Below are positions 7,677 through 17,095 of a DNA stretch of 52,521 bases, one piece after another. The DNA comes from Bacilli bacterium. GTDB taxonomy: Bacteria > Bacillota_I > Bacilli_A > RFN20 > CAG-826. Under the pieces are notes generated by a model that saw nothing but the letters and a program-made list of their open reading frames with translations, ran no database searches and was not told where the DNA came from. Location: positions 1 through 52,521 of the forward strand of contig JAKSUY010000004.1 in the NCBI GenBank assembly GCA_024408495.1, written 5' to 3'. Position numbers and translations under genes: made by a program. Position 1 is the first letter of the stretch. The number at the start of each line of letters is the position of its first letter.

Positions 7677-9458
7677 ATGAGTAAGAAGAAAAATACATCG
7701 TCTAAGGCTAAAAAAGAAACGCCTACAAAAGCAACTAAAAAGGGACCGGATAAACCTGTTAAAGAACCTAAGAAAAGGAAGAAACATAAAGGTCTAATCA
7801 TTTTTTTAGTTATCTTTGGTATCTTAGTAGTTCTACCAGTAGGATTTGTCTTTGGCGCGTTTTACGAAACAGGGACAAAAGAAGTATCAAATTCTGAAGT
7901 AACTTATCAAAATATCGTAAGCCAATCTTTTCATAATGGTATTAAAGATTTGAGTGAAGATAAACCAAAGTTAAACTTTATGATTGATGAAGACATGATT
8001 GATGGCATTATGATGGCCGCTTGCGACAAAATCGGTCAAGAAAAATTTATTCCTAAAATGTATTGCGAGATTAAAGATAATCAATATACCTTTTATGCTG
8101 ACTTACAAGCTTCGTTTTTTAAGACAAGAGTAATAATTAGTACTCAACTTCTTAAAGAGGGTGAAGGCATAAATAGACAACTAGTATTTAAAATTAACGA
8201 AGTTAAAATCGGTCGTTTACCAATCCCGCTTAACTGGGTTACTGGCATTTTAAGTAATTTTTTAAATGACAGTACTCTTAACAACGCCTTTGCGCAGGCC
8301 GGTTTTCACATTGAGAGTCATTTATCGGAAGCGAAATTAACGTATAATCGCAAACAATTCCAAGAGGATGTTGGCAATTATGTTAGTAAATTGGGTGGCA
8401 ATAATCCATTCTTAAATATTCTTTTAACAATGTTTGGTGATGAAGAGCATGAAGTGCTTAAAACAAATTATCATAACGGAGTTACTGCTACATTTGATTT
8501 AACTCAATTACAACTAACCGAAGGAACATATAGCGAACCACCGCTCCAATTTACCGAACTTCAACTTGACCAGCATAAAGAAAAAATAATCGAATGGTTA
8601 AATAGCAATGTTTTAGAAGAAGGAAACGCTGATGATATGTTTACATATTTAGTTCGCGGAGACACCGACACAAGTTTTATTGCCGATGATTTAAAAACTA
8701 AAGTAGAAGAATATATAGGCACTACTGTAGATAACTATAAAGGTAGTAAAATTAAAAATCAAAGCGAAGAACGTTTTGCAGACTATTGTGCTAGTGATAT
8801 TGCAGCAACATTCGAAATTAATACCGATCATCTCATTGAAAACCCTCCAAAATTTTCTATATCAAGTGATGACATTAACAAATATTTAGCGCATGATATG
8901 ACCGAGGCGGTTGGAAAAACGATTCAAATTACTAATGTGAATAGTGATGGAACTTGGAATTTTGATTATGTACTTATTGATAATTTTTATACTGAATTTA
9001 TTAAAGATAACGGCGATGTATTTATGAATTTATACCTTAACATCAATATCTCTGGCGTTCCTGTTACCGCTCGTATTAGAACAAACAATATTACTATTAC
9101 CGATACTGTTCCGGGTGAAGGCGGAGAGGATGATTGGGCGCTAGGAAATCTTTCTTTCACTATGAAAGATATTTATTTCGGCCAAATTCCGATTGACGAT
9201 GGATCGTTCAAAGATTACATTATTGATTTACTTCCCGATTCAAGCGATGGAACACAATTTGTTTTTGACAAGCAAAAAGGAGAATTTAAAATTAATTTGG
9301 ATAGCATTCAAACAGTGAAAGAAGCAATAGAACAAGTACCCACACAATACCAAGTTAGAAAGACATTATTAGAGATTATCAACGAAGCTTCTAAGAACCC
9401 AAATAGAGATGTTATTAACAACGATTTCACAATAACATATAATTATCCGTCACCTTAA
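7677..9458 (+). CDS. Single-pass membrane protein with large extracellular domain, unknown function
   Basis: I do not recognise a domain. The 593-residue protein has a short, strongly basic cytoplasmic tail (residues 1-38, rich in Lys), one membrane helix (about 39-60, LIIFLVIFGILVVLPVGFVF) and a long exported region of about 530 residues with alternating polar and hydrophobic strands, suggesting beta-rich repeats; two stretches with similar openings (near LNFMIDEDMIDGIM and FSISSDDINKYL) could be duplicated lipid-binding-like domains. Start: ATG 6 bases after a TATATT (7665-7670) with no Shine-Dalgarno, so probably leaderless. Transcribed alone, ending before a bidirectional hairpin. Confidence 0.75.
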   Translation: MSKKKNTSSKAKKETPTKATKKGPDKPVKEPKKRKKHKGLIIFLVIFGILVVLPVGFVFGAFYETGTKEVSNSEVTYQNIVSQSFHNGIKDLSEDKPKLNFMIDEDMIDGIMMAACDKIGQEKFIPKMYCEIKDNQYTFYADLQASFFKTRVIISTQLLKEGEGINRQLVFKINEVKIGRLPIPLNWVTGILSNFLNDSTLNNAFAQAGFHIESHLSEAKLTYNRKQFQEDVGNYVSKLGGNNPFLNILLTMFGDEEHEVLKTNYHNGVTATFDLTQLQLTEGTYSEPPLQFTELQLDQHKEKIIEWLNSNVLEEGNADDMFTYLVRGDTDTSFIADDLKTKVEEYIGTTVDNYKGSKIKNQSEERFADYCASDIAATFEINTDHLIENPPKFSISSDDINKYLAHDMTEAVGKTIQITNVNSDGTWNFDYVLIDNFYTEFIKDNGDVFMNLYLNINISGVPVTARIRTNNITITDTVPGEGGEDDWALGNLSFTMKDIYFGQIPIDDGSFKDYIIDLLPDSSDGTQFVFDKQKGEFKINLDSIQTVKEAIEQVPTQYQVRKTLLEIINEASKNPNRDVINNDFTITYNYPSP

Positions 9459-9483
9459 TTTATTTACTAAAAGTAACATTAAA

Positions 9484-9503
9484 AAAACCGACATATGTCG
9501 GTT
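9484..9503. terminator. Bidirectional rho-independent terminator
   Basis: A perfect 20-base palindrome, AAACCGACATATGTCGGTTT, has T-rich sequence on both strands. It ends tRNA-Ser(GCT) on the minus strand (followed by TTTTTTAATG) and can end the membrane-protein gene on the plus strand. Confidence 0.85.
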
Positions 9504-9513
9504 TGATTATATA

Positions 9514-9605
9514 CTGGCGGAGTAGAAGGGATTTGAACCCTTGCACCGGTTGCCCGATCTAAAGGATTAGCAATCCTTCCCCTTCAGCCTCTTGGGTACT
9601 ACTCC
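9514..9605 (-). tRNA. tRNA-Ser (anticodon GCT)
   Basis: A 92-base type II tRNA on the minus strand: acceptor GGAGTAG/CTACTCC with encoded GCCA, anticodon loop TTGCTAA, T loop TTCAAAT, and the long variable arm typical of serine tRNA. Reads AGC and AGU. Confidence 0.95.
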
Positions 9606-9609
9606 GTAA

Positions 9610-9629
9610 GTGCTTAAATATATTATCAC
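9610..9629 (-). promoter_or_regulatory. tRNA-Ser(GCT) promoter core
   Basis: GTGCTTAAATATATTATCAC matches the block in front of tRNA-Ala at 18 of 20 positions, at nearly the same distance from the mature 5' end (4 bases here, 7 there). A related block lies before tRNA-His at 22043-22063. Confidence 0.5.
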
Positions 9630-9643
9630 AAAAGTTATAAAAA

Positions 9644-11068
9644 TTAATAAGCTTTTGCAAAATAGGCAATATATTTACCTTTTTTACCGCAAATCGCACA
9701 AGTACCAGATTCGACTTTTTCTACATCAATGCAACGTAAAGTTGCAGTGGTTAATTCTTTAACTTTATTTTCACATTCTTCTTCGCCACACCAAACAACT
9801 TTAGCATATCCACCAACATCAACAATCTTCTTTAATTCATCAAGACTATTAGCTTCTTTGATATTAGCCTTTAAATGCTTAAGTGCATTCGCATACATTT
9901 CATCTTGAATCGTTTTTAATGTTTTCTTAACTTCGTTAACAACATCACTTTCTTTAACTTGTAGTTTCTTCATGTCATTGCGCTTTGCTAACATGACTAA
10001 ACCTTTTTCAATATCTTTAGGGCCAACTTCTAAACGAAGCGGAACACCTTTCATTTCCCATTCAGCAAATTTCCAACCTGGAGTGTGATCGCTGTTATCA
10101 ACTTTAACTCTGACTCCATTCTTCTTTAATGCATCTTCATAAAGTTTAACTTTATCTTGAACAATTTGTTGATCGCCTTTAATTGGAACAATGACTACTT
10201 GAATTGGCGCAACCATCGGTGGAAGCACTAATCCATTATCATCACCGTGCACCATGATTAAAGCACCAATTAAACGAGTAGAAACTCCCCAACTAGTTTG
10301 ATAAGGGAATTTAGTTTGATTATCTTTATCTAAGTATCTAACATTGAACGCTTTAGAGAATCCTTGACCAAAATAATGGCTAGTGCCGCATTGGAGCGCT
10401 TTACCATCATGCATTAGGGCTTCAATTGAATAAGTAGCGATTGCACCCGCAAACTTTTCTTTTTCGCTCTTTTGTCCTTTCATAAACGGGATTGCAAGTA
10501 ATTCTTGTCCCATCTTGTAATAGATTTCTAACATTCTAGTTGTTTCTTCTTGCGCCTCTTTATCACTTGCGTGCATCGTATGGCCTTCTTGCCATAGGAA
10601 TTCACTACCACGTAGGAATGGACGAGTGGTTTTCTCCCAACGCACTACGCTACACCATTGGTTGTATAGTTTAGGCAAATCACGATAAGAAGAAATTATG
10701 CGAGAATAAAAATCGGTAAATACGCATTCACTAGTTGGACGAATAATTAATTTATCAACGATTTCTTCTTTGCCACCAATCGTTGCAATTAGCGTTTCAG
10801 GCGCAAAACCTTTAACGTGCGCCTTCTCTTTGTTGAAAAGAGATTCAGGAATTACAAGTGGCATATATACATTCTCGTGCCCGGTTTCCTTAAACTTAGC
10901 ATCAAGATATTTTTGAATCTCTTCCCAAATGGCATAACCATAAGGACGATAAATAATAAAACCTTTCGTGGAACTATAATCCATCAATTCTGCTTTCTTA
11001 CATACATCGGTGTACCATTGCGCAAAATCTTGATCGCGACTAGTAATCTTTTCGTTTTTGATATCCAT
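9644..11068 (-). CDS. proS: Proline--tRNA ligase (ProS type 3, archaeal/eukaryotic-like)
   Basis: Charges tRNA-Pro with proline. At 474 residues it is the short form without the editing domain of the long bacterial enzyme. The N-terminus (ITSRDQDFAQWYTDV), motif 2 (VVRWEKTTRPFLRGSEFLWQ) and motif 3 region (GVSTRLIGALIMVHGDD) are type 3 ProRS, followed by an anticodon-binding domain and a C-terminal zinc-like domain with four Cys (CGEEEC and CAICGK) ending in an aromatic C-terminus, AYFAKAY, as is usual for the type. AGAGG precedes the ATG. It lies 10 bases downstream of the GGDEF-EAL gene, in the same transcript, and I see no T-box leader. Confidence 0.95.
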   Translation of the reverse strand: MDIKNEKITSRDQDFAQWYTDVCKKAELMDYSSTKGFIIYRPYGYAIWEEIQKYLDAKFKETGHENVYMPLVIPESLFNKEKAHVKGFAPETLIATIGGKEEIVDKLIIRPTSECVFTDFYSRIISSYRDLPKLYNQWCSVVRWEKTTRPFLRGSEFLWQEGHTMHASDKEAQEETTRMLEIYYKMGQELLAIPFMKGQKSEKEKFAGAIATYSIEALMHDGKALQCGTSHYFGQGFSKAFNVRYLDKDNQTKFPYQTSWGVSTRLIGALIMVHGDDNGLVLPPMVAPIQVVIVPIKGDQQIVQDKVKLYEDALKKNGVRVKVDNSDHTPGWKFAEWEMKGVPLRLEVGPKDIEKGLVMLAKRNDMKKLQVKESDVVNEVKKTLKTIQDEMYANALKHLKANIKEANSLDELKKIVDVGGYAKVVWCGEEECENKVKELTTATLRCIDVEKVESGTCAICGKKGKYIAYFAKAY

Positions 11069-11078
11069 AACTTACCTC

Positions 11079-12740
11079 TTATTCAATCATTCTTCTAATC
11101 TTAGCCTTAGTCTTACCAGCGGGCTCTAACAATTTATCGCTAATTGGAGTGATCATCGGGCTAGCGACATATTCTACACCACTACGAATAAACAATTCAA
11201 TTGTACTCCAAGTATCAATATTAGCTAGGATAATAGGCTTACCATATTTCATTAACTTTTCAATAATAGTACGAACCGCTAAATTACTAGCCTCATCGCG
11301 CTTATGTCCTAAAACATTTGTGTATACAAAGAAATAATCAAACAAGGCATAAATCTTATGATCGAGCACAAGTGACTTATCGGACAAAGCTAAACAAATA
11401 TCAATTTTCTTTTCTTGATATTTTTTGATTTTATCAGCAAATTCTTTATCTTCGTTCGAGGAATAAGAAATATCGTACTCGTCAAAGATGACCGCTTGAT
11501 TAACGTGCTTGGTAATATTACGAAGAGCGTTAAAGAAATTTTCCGTTTCACTGAATTTTAAATGACGGAATAAAATCGTATCATGGTTCTCTCCACTACT
11601 AAAGGCAGAAATACTATCTTTTAATACCACATTTAACAATTGTTTATTTTCACCACTCTTAAGGGAACGCGTATATAATTCCGCCATTGATTGCGCGCTT
11701 GTATCAATTGGAGTAGGCATTACAATATAGCCAATAGTTCGTTCACGTTTGATTCCATAAACCGATTCAAAGTGATAAGCAATTTGTTTCTTTTTAATGA
11801 TTTGCTCGATTTCGCTATCAAACTTATCCTCCTCAAGATTGTTTTTCATGTTCTTACTATAAGTAACAATTAAAGTATTTTTTTGATAAGCGATTTCGCT
11901 CATCGCCTTAGCCTTCTCAATAATCTTTTTAAAATTGTGCCGATAGTAAGAATTACTTACTAGACCAACTGAAATATTAACTCGATTTAGATTACCATTA
12001 ATCTCCAAGAACTTTCTCATTTGGTTATTAACTCTATGAATAAAGTTAAGACCCTCATTACGATCGGTTGAACGGAAATCAATAATGGCAAACTCGCCTT
12101 TACCCGTATCAATCATTTCCTTTTGTCCGTTTGATATCACGCCAGCAGCAACTTCCTTTAATTGCATATAAAGCAAACGAGAAATTTCTCCTTTAATACC
12201 AGTTAAAGAAATTGCCGTAAAGCGGAAATTCGCAGTATAGCCACGATTGCCAACCGTTAATTTAGTTTTATTTTCCCCTTCGCCTAAAAGCGATAAACGG
12301 TGGCGCGATAATTTTAAGAAAAGATAACTATCAAGATTAATAATCTTCTTTTCATAATCAATATTAACCACCTGAAGAAGCGAACAATAATAACGACGTG
12401 AACGATGAAGCCTTACTTCAACATCACAAGAACTATCAGCGTGACTGTTCTCTTTTAATAGTTCGTTAAACCAATCGTTTAGTTTTTTTGCATCGCGCTT
12501 GGAAAATTGCCAATAATATCTCTCTAATGGTACGGTTCTTACCGAGCGAAGATAAGACCGATTAAAAAAACGAACTTGCTGCTTATTAAAGTCAATTACT
12601 ACCGAACGAACTGAGTTAACGCTATTTTTGATATAGCCTGAGTAATGATGGTTCGAATATTGAGTAATTGCCCAAAATATAATTAAAACTAAAACTAAGA
12701 ATACAACAATGACAGTAAGAATGATTGCAGGTGTTGACAT
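11079..12740 (-). CDS. Membrane-anchored protein with degenerate GGDEF and EAL domains
   Basis: A 553-residue protein. An N-terminal helix (about 5-27) anchors it; residues 30-150 form a mixed alpha/beta sensor-like region. From about 165 to 300 it follows a GGDEF domain: KGEFAIIDF (214-222) stands where GGDEF should be, and NISVGLVS (255-262), then the Ala-rich helix and TLIVTYSK, match the C-terminal half. From about 305 it follows an EAL domain: AYHFESVYGIKRERTIGY takes the place of the EAL segment, without Glu-Ala-Leu, and GVEYVASPMITPI that of the closing strand. Neither diguanylate cyclase nor phosphodiesterase chemistry looks possible. It may be a receptor or structural relic. A palindrome overlaps its promoter. 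Confidence 0.7.
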   Translation of the reverse strand: MSTPAIILTVIVVFLVLVLIIFWAITQYSNHHYSGYIKNSVNSVRSVVIDFNKQQVRFFNRSYLRSVRTVPLERYYWQFSKRDAKKLNDWFNELLKENSHADSSCDVEVRLHRSRRYYCSLLQVVNIDYEKKIINLDSYLFLKLSRHRLSLLGEGENKTKLTVGNRGYTANFRFTAISLTGIKGEISRLLYMQLKEVAAGVISNGQKEMIDTGKGEFAIIDFRSTDRNEGLNFIHRVNNQMRKFLEINGNLNRVNISVGLVSNSYYRHNFKKIIEKAKAMSEIAYQKNTLIVTYSKNMKNNLEEDKFDSEIEQIIKKKQIAYHFESVYGIKRERTIGYIVMPTPIDTSAQSMAELYTRSLKSGENKQLLNVVLKDSISAFSSGENHDTILFRHLKFSETENFFNALRNITKHVNQAVIFDEYDISYSSNEDKEFADKIKKYQEKKIDICLALSDKSLVLDHKIYALFDYFFVYTNVLGHKRDEASNLAVRTIIEKLMKYGKPIILANIDTWSTIELFIRSGVEYVASPMITPISDKLLEPAGKTKAKIRRMIE

Positions 12741-12755
12741 AGAAAACCTTTACTT

Positions 12756-12773
12756 ATTATACACTAAAGTGTA
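12756..12773 (-). promoter_or_regulatory. Promoter -10 and overlapping palindrome
   Basis: On the minus strand TATAAT (12761-12756) precedes the GGDEF-EAL gene. It partly overlaps an inverted repeat TACACT-AA-AGTGTA (12760-12773) in the spacer, a candidate operator. The sequence AGTGTATAATA recurs in front of the genes at 18755 and 18280. Confidence 0.45.
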
Positions 12774-12824
12774 TTTTTCTTAAAGTATTAGAATATATAT
12801 TGTTGTGATATAATTTTTACTCGT

Positions 12825-12915
12825 GGAGACGTACCCAAGTGGTTGAAGGGGTTAGTTTCGAAAACTAATAGGAGGTGCAAGCCTCGCCGGGGTTCAAATC
12901 CCTGCGTCTCCGCCA
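12825..12915 (+). tRNA. tRNA-Ser (anticodon CGA)
   Basis: A 91-base type II tRNA: acceptor GGAGACG/CGTCTCC with encoded GCCA, anticodon stem TTAGT/ACTAA with loop TTCGAAA, long variable arm, and T loop TTCAAAT. It reads UCG. A TATAAT at 12809-12814 lies 10 bases upstream. It converges with the lipase lipoprotein gene. Confidence 0.95.
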
Positions 12916-12923
12916 AATATAAA

Positions 12924-14858
12924 TTACGGATTGGGTGTGTAGGCATCCACCATTACGTAATATGTAGACATTCGGTGTGGAAGAGATGCTTTAGGCATCG
13001 GATCATTAATATCTAATCCGAGTTTATCAATTAATCCGTTATAAATAGCATCGTAATTATTAAAAATCTTTAATAAATCTAATAAATCACTTACATCCGC
13101 ATGTCCTGCCTCTGCTATTTTAAAGATGATGACATAAAGTGCGTATGGACAATTATAACCAACCACCGTTTTATCACCATCGTAATAAAGGTGGTATGGT
13201 GAACTACCACCGCTAGCGCCACTAAGACCATACTTATTAAGTAAAGCTAAATTATCGTAATATGTTTTCTCAGCCGTTGATCTAAGTAAAGATATGTCTA
13301 CAAGACCTAGGCAGCGCGATGCGCTTTCATCTAATTTATAGGTTGAGTCTCGATTAGGAATAATAGGTTTAACATCACTACGTATAAATTCTTCGATATT
13401 TTTTGGAGATTCGTAACTATGAGAAGTAAATTTAGAATATTGACCGGTGTACTTATCTTTAATAGAAAATCTAATATTATTACCAAAAAGTTTTCCGTTA
13501 AAATAGCTAAAAGGAACATGCTCAATTAAATCATCATCATTTAAAAAATTAAAGATATAAGGAGCGTAGACACTCTCGTTACCAAAATAATAATTAGGCG
13601 AACCGAAAGTATAAGCAAAAATCTTATTGTAATTAATATCACCTTGATATTGCTTAGCAATATAATTTGCAGTCGTCGCTCCACGAGAATGACCACTAAT
13701 AACTAAAATCTTGTTTTCGAGATTTTGGAATTTCGCTAAATATTCACCAATTTTATCCTTAACTCGATTACTAGAGATAAATAGTCCTTTATGGTAATCC
13801 TTATTGGTCCATAATGGATGCTCCCCGGTCATTTGAGTATAAGAAGGATCGTTGCTACCAATATCCAAATCACTTTTCCATAATGGAATATTATCTTCGC
13901 GTGATGCTTTAATTGTTAAAAAGAAGATATTGTAATCTTTGTTAATTTCATGCATCTTAGAACTTCCGGCTAAAACTTTATGATGCGCAAGAATAGCGCC
14001 ACCAACATCGTTTGGCTCATCATTTTTTTCAACAAAGAACTCTTCAATGTTGTCGCAACCTAAACGTTCATAAATGTATTTTTTATCATCAAAATCGCAC
14101 GCTTCATGAGGAAAGGTGATATGACCCGTATAGAAAGCGTCAATGTTTAATGCCGCAATAAATTTAGCTACATCTTTAGAATACCTTTCTGGGTTTTGAT
14201 TAATAAAATAATCATAATAATCAATCGCGAAATCAAATTGTCCTCGATCGTTTTGTTCATATTCATAAGTGACGCTATTATGAGAAGATTTATAATCTGG
14301 GTCTAAATAATCAAGCAAACCATCGCAATCATAATCGCTGTTCTCGGTCGTTTCATCATATTGAGCTTGATAAACTGTATCGGAAAAAATAACATGCTGC
14401 TCTTCACCGGTTTCTATATCCTTCCACCCGTTAAAAGCGTAATAAACATTTCCTGTATGTTCTTTATGAGGAAATTCTTTATTATAGATAGGTTTATTAT
14501 CCTTTATAACGTAAGGAAGGTGATACAACGTTCTCCCATCATCGCTAATCCACTTCACATCATAATTAGGTTTAGTAGAATAAGTGGCGGTATAAGTTTT
14601 ATCTTCTTTAACTTCAGTTAATTCCTGGTCCCAACCACTAAAATAATAAGATGTACCGCTTGTGGCGCCTTCTTCTCGAATTGGTCCATAAGTAGGTGTG
14701 CTTCTATCGTAAGCCGGCTTTGAACCTCTAGGAACGTTATAATCAACTTCTAAAACTTTACCATCTATATTCTTCCAAGTAATGGTAAATTCATTTTTTT
14801 CTTGGCAAGAAATAAGCGGCATTAATAGCGGAATTACAAGTAACCATCTTATTCGCAT
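12924..14858 (-). CDS. Lipoprotein with two InlB-B-type repeats and a class 3 lipase-like domain
   Basis: Surface lipoprotein, 644 residues. Signal peptide with lipobox LISC (Cys18). Residues 23-94 and 99-168 are two repeats of the Listeria-Bacteroides (InlB B-repeat/Flg_new) type, each ending in the SGWD or NGWK and YTATY/YQAQY pattern, probably acting as spacers or binding modules. A calcium-loop-like DYDCDGLLDYLDPD sits at 176-189. A lipase-like domain follows, with nucleophile elbow ISGHSRGA (388-394, Ser391) and an Asp-rich loop FLNDDDLIEHVPF. Likely hydrolyses host or dietary lipids or esters outside the cell (inference). Last gene of a four-lipoprotein run; no clear Shine-Dalgarno, 10 bases after the preceding gene. 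Confidence 0.8.
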   Translation of the reverse strand: MRIRWLLVIPLLMPLISCQEKNEFTITWKNIDGKVLEVDYNVPRGSKPAYDRSTPTYGPIREEGATSGTSYYFSGWDQELTEVKEDKTYTATYSTKPNYDVKWISDDGRTLYHLPYVIKDNKPIYNKEFPHKEHTGNVYYAFNGWKDIETGEEQHVIFSDTVYQAQYDETTENSDYDCDGLLDYLDPDYKSSHNSVTYEYEQNDRGQFDFAIDYYDYFINQNPERYSKDVAKFIAALNIDAFYTGHITFPHEACDFDDKKYIYERLGCDNIEEFFVEKNDEPNDVGGAILAHHKVLAGSSKMHEINKDYNIFFLTIKASREDNIPLWKSDLDIGSNDPSYTQMTGEHPLWTNKDYHKGLFISSNRVKDKIGEYLAKFQNLENKILVISGHSRGATTANYIAKQYQGDINYNKIFAYTFGSPNYYFGNESVYAPYIFNFLNDDDLIEHVPFSYFNGKLFGNNIRFSIKDKYTGQYSKFTSHSYESPKNIEEFIRSDVKPIIPNRDSTYKLDESASRCLGLVDISLLRSTAEKTYYDNLALLNKYGLSGASGGSSPYHLYYDGDKTVVGYNCPYALYVIIFKIAEAGHADVSDLLDLLKIFNNYDAIYNGLIDKLGLDINDPMPKASLPHRMSTYYVMVDAYTPNP

Positions 14859-14868
14859 AAAGCGCTAA

Positions 14869-16326
14869 TTAATTATGAACAGCTTTAACTGTAAAGTTGA
14901 ATGATTGAATGAAGTCGATTGACCCATCACGGTAAAATTTATAGAATTCATCCCCGTATTCAATCAAATCAGTTCTCGCTATAATAGTGGAAGTTGGGAA
15001 TTCTACATACTTAACCATATCAGTAATGTTGACATCTACCACTAGATTTCCGCTTTTTACATCAACATCTAACCAATAATTATCGCCTGAAAGAATGCTA
15101 TCATTATCATAACCCATCGGCACATAGATATTACCAGCGGTATCTTCTAATACACGAACACTCGATAGTATCGATAATGTTTCATTCCCACCGATATAGG
15201 ATTTATAAGGACTCGTCTTTATCGCACCTTGTTTACTTGTATCACTATGAATTTCAAATGTGCGGAAATATGGATGACCAGTAGGAAGATACACTTTAGG
15301 CAAAATGGTTAAATCAGTAATAGGGAAATTTTCTTCGGTGAACGAAGAAGGGAAACGGTAATCATCTTGAGGGGCAAATTTCGCTACATAATGAACGCTG
15401 TTTTCCCTAAGTTCAATTTTGCCGCTAGTAAAAGTACAAGAAGTTTCATCGGCGGTCGGAGAGAAAATATTTTCGTAACTTTTTTCTTTATTATAAACTA
15501 CGCCTTTATCAGATTTTATTTCAATAGAAGTAAATCTTTGCTTATAACCATAGAAAGTTTCAGGATCATCATCTGTTACAAATAGTTTATCCATTGGAAG
15601 AGCAATTCGTAATTGTTTCTCCGATGTTTGATAATGACTTAATCCTTGAATCGGGCTATCGCAAATAACAAGTTCTTTACGTGTAACAAAACTCGTTAAG
15701 TCAACTTCACCTTCATCATCGCTTACACCGATGATTTTAATAGCGTCTTTTGTATCACCATCAAAAGTATATCCAGATTGGAAATTTTTCGGAGTAATGA
15801 AGAAAGTTAAATCACTATCAACCGAGGTGTTAACAACGATAATCTCTGCATTATCATCGTTAAGCGAACTTCCGCTAGAAAACTTAATATCATTTTCACC
15901 AGTATATGCTTCCACAAATTCAGAGTTTATATCAACTACATATGATGTAACCATATATTCTTTATTGATATGGAGACGATAAAGGCAAGGATCTCCCGTT
16001 CCCGCTTCTTCAAATGTATAGCAACTTTTATCTAGAGCAATGTCGTATCCTATACGATTAGCTTGGCAAATTCTAATAACTTCACTTGGATAATCGGGAA
16101 TAGTCGCTAAATAAGTAAATGGTTCAAAACGAATTAACACATCACAAGCATCACCTTTTTTAATAAGGTTAGAACCTTCAATTGAAACTTTAGGTGATTT
16201 ATGAGCATTGGCAATCGAAATACTATAATAGTTTGATTCAGGTTGTTCATTATTATTAGCACAGCTAAATAAAGCCGTTACTAATAGACAAGAGACAACC
16301 GGAACAATTAATTTGATTTTTTTCAT
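14869..16326 (-). CDS. Lipoprotein of unknown function
   Basis: A 485-residue exported protein. The signal peptide ends in the lipobox LFSC (Cys22), so it should be lipid-anchored on the outer face of the membrane. The mature part is rich in Ser, Asp and Tyr with alternating hydrophobic residues, typical of beta-sandwich surface proteins; no catalytic motif is visible. AAGGAG precedes the ATG. It is third in the run of four lipoprotein genes, 11 bases after the 251-residue lipoprotein, so a shared transcript and perhaps a shared surface complex are likely (inference). Confidence 0.75.
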   Translation of the reverse strand: MKKIKLIVPVVSCLLVTALFSCANNNEQPESNYYSISIANAHKSPKVSIEGSNLIKKGDACDVLIRFEPFTYLATIPDYPSEVIRICQANRIGYDIALDKSCYTFEEAGTGDPCLYRLHINKEYMVTSYVVDINSEFVEAYTGENDIKFSSGSSLNDDNAEIIVVNTSVDSDLTFFITPKNFQSGYTFDGDTKDAIKIIGVSDDEGEVDLTSFVTRKELVICDSPIQGLSHYQTSEKQLRIALPMDKLFVTDDDPETFYGYKQRFTSIEIKSDKGVVYNKEKSYENIFSPTADETSCTFTSGKIELRENSVHYVAKFAPQDDYRFPSSFTEENFPITDLTILPKVYLPTGHPYFRTFEIHSDTSKQGAIKTSPYKSYIGGNETLSILSSVRVLEDTAGNIYVPMGYDNDSILSGDNYWLDVDVKSGNLVVDVNITDMVKYVEFPTSTIIARTDLIEYGDEFYKFYRDGSIDFIQSFNFTVKAVHN

Positions 16327-16337
16327 AACTATTCTCC

Positions 16338-17093
16338 TTATAAACTATATTTAGTGACAAGGTCTAAATTTAAATTGAGCCTTTCAATTGCTAGATAGTC
16401 ACCCAAAACATATTCCGACATCGCCTTATCAAACTGAAACCATGCATGATCCATTGATAGCTTTAAACCTAAATTATCAACGAAACCGAAACGTGTAAAT
16501 TCAACGTGGAAAGTAAATGAAGATTGATCAGCAGAAAAACCTTTAAGTAAACCTATCAATATTTTAATGGTTTCACTTGTCCTTCCAAAATACGATTGGA
16601 ATAATTCTAATAATGGTTGTAAAGTTGCGATAATCGAATTCAAATGATCAGAATAAATATAATATCCAAGGTGGTTATTTATTTTAATGAATCCGTTATC
16701 TACATAGCCAATCTCTCCAGTAGCGGTTTGAATAGTGTTATGGAATTCTAATAGATCAGTTGAACTAAAACTGAGAGTTCTAGAATAATATAAGATTCCT
16801 TCTAATCCTTTTGCATCAAGATTGAAACCATAAATTTTATCGATGGTATAACCACCTTTTTGTTCGTTTGGATTAAAATAATGCTTTTGATAGACTGAGG
16901 CCTCATCAACCTCGCTGTCATTAAACTGAAGCGTGTATTCGGTGTTATAACCATCGCCAATATGAGGATCAAAATTCTTTTGAGCGAATTCAACTGCTTC
17001 GCCAATAGAAATGAAATTAACTTCATTATTAGCGCAACTAGTAATAAGCGCTAAACTCATAATTGGAAGTAATAATAAATGAACTTTACGCAT
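16338..17093 (-). CDS. Lipoprotein, paralogue of the upstream lipoprotein
   Basis: A 251-residue lipoprotein with lipobox LITSC (Cys20). The mature protein begins ISIGEAVEFAQKNFD, which matches the ISVEEAANWVAEHFD at the same place in the gene just upstream (17096-18280); both later contain an RFG(F/Y)V or KFGYV strand (FTRFGFVDNLG and FDKFGYVTEML). So the two are divergent paralogues, probably a tandem duplication. No enzyme motif is visible. AGGAGA precedes the start; only 2 bases separate it from the upstream stop. Confidence 0.75.
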   Translation of the reverse strand: MRKVHLLLLPIMSLALITSCANNEVNFISIGEAVEFAQKNFDPHIGDGYNTEYTLQFNDSEVDEASVYQKHYFNPNEQKGGYTIDKIYGFNLDAKGLEGILYYSRTLSFSSTDLLEFHNTIQTATGEIGYVDNGFIKINNHLGYYIYSDHLNSIIATLQPLLELFQSYFGRTSETIKILIGLLKGFSADQSSFTFHVEFTRFGFVDNLGLKLSMDHAWFQFDKAMSEYVLGDYLAIERLNLNLDLVTKYSL

Positions 17094-17095
17094 AA

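Noticed and set aside
11041..11080. T-box riboswitch before proS
   Set aside because: Only 10 bases separate proS from the preceding gene; no room for a leader.
10817..11098. Small plus-strand frame opposite the start of proS
   Set aside because: It is antisense to certain coding sequence and has no ribosome-binding site.
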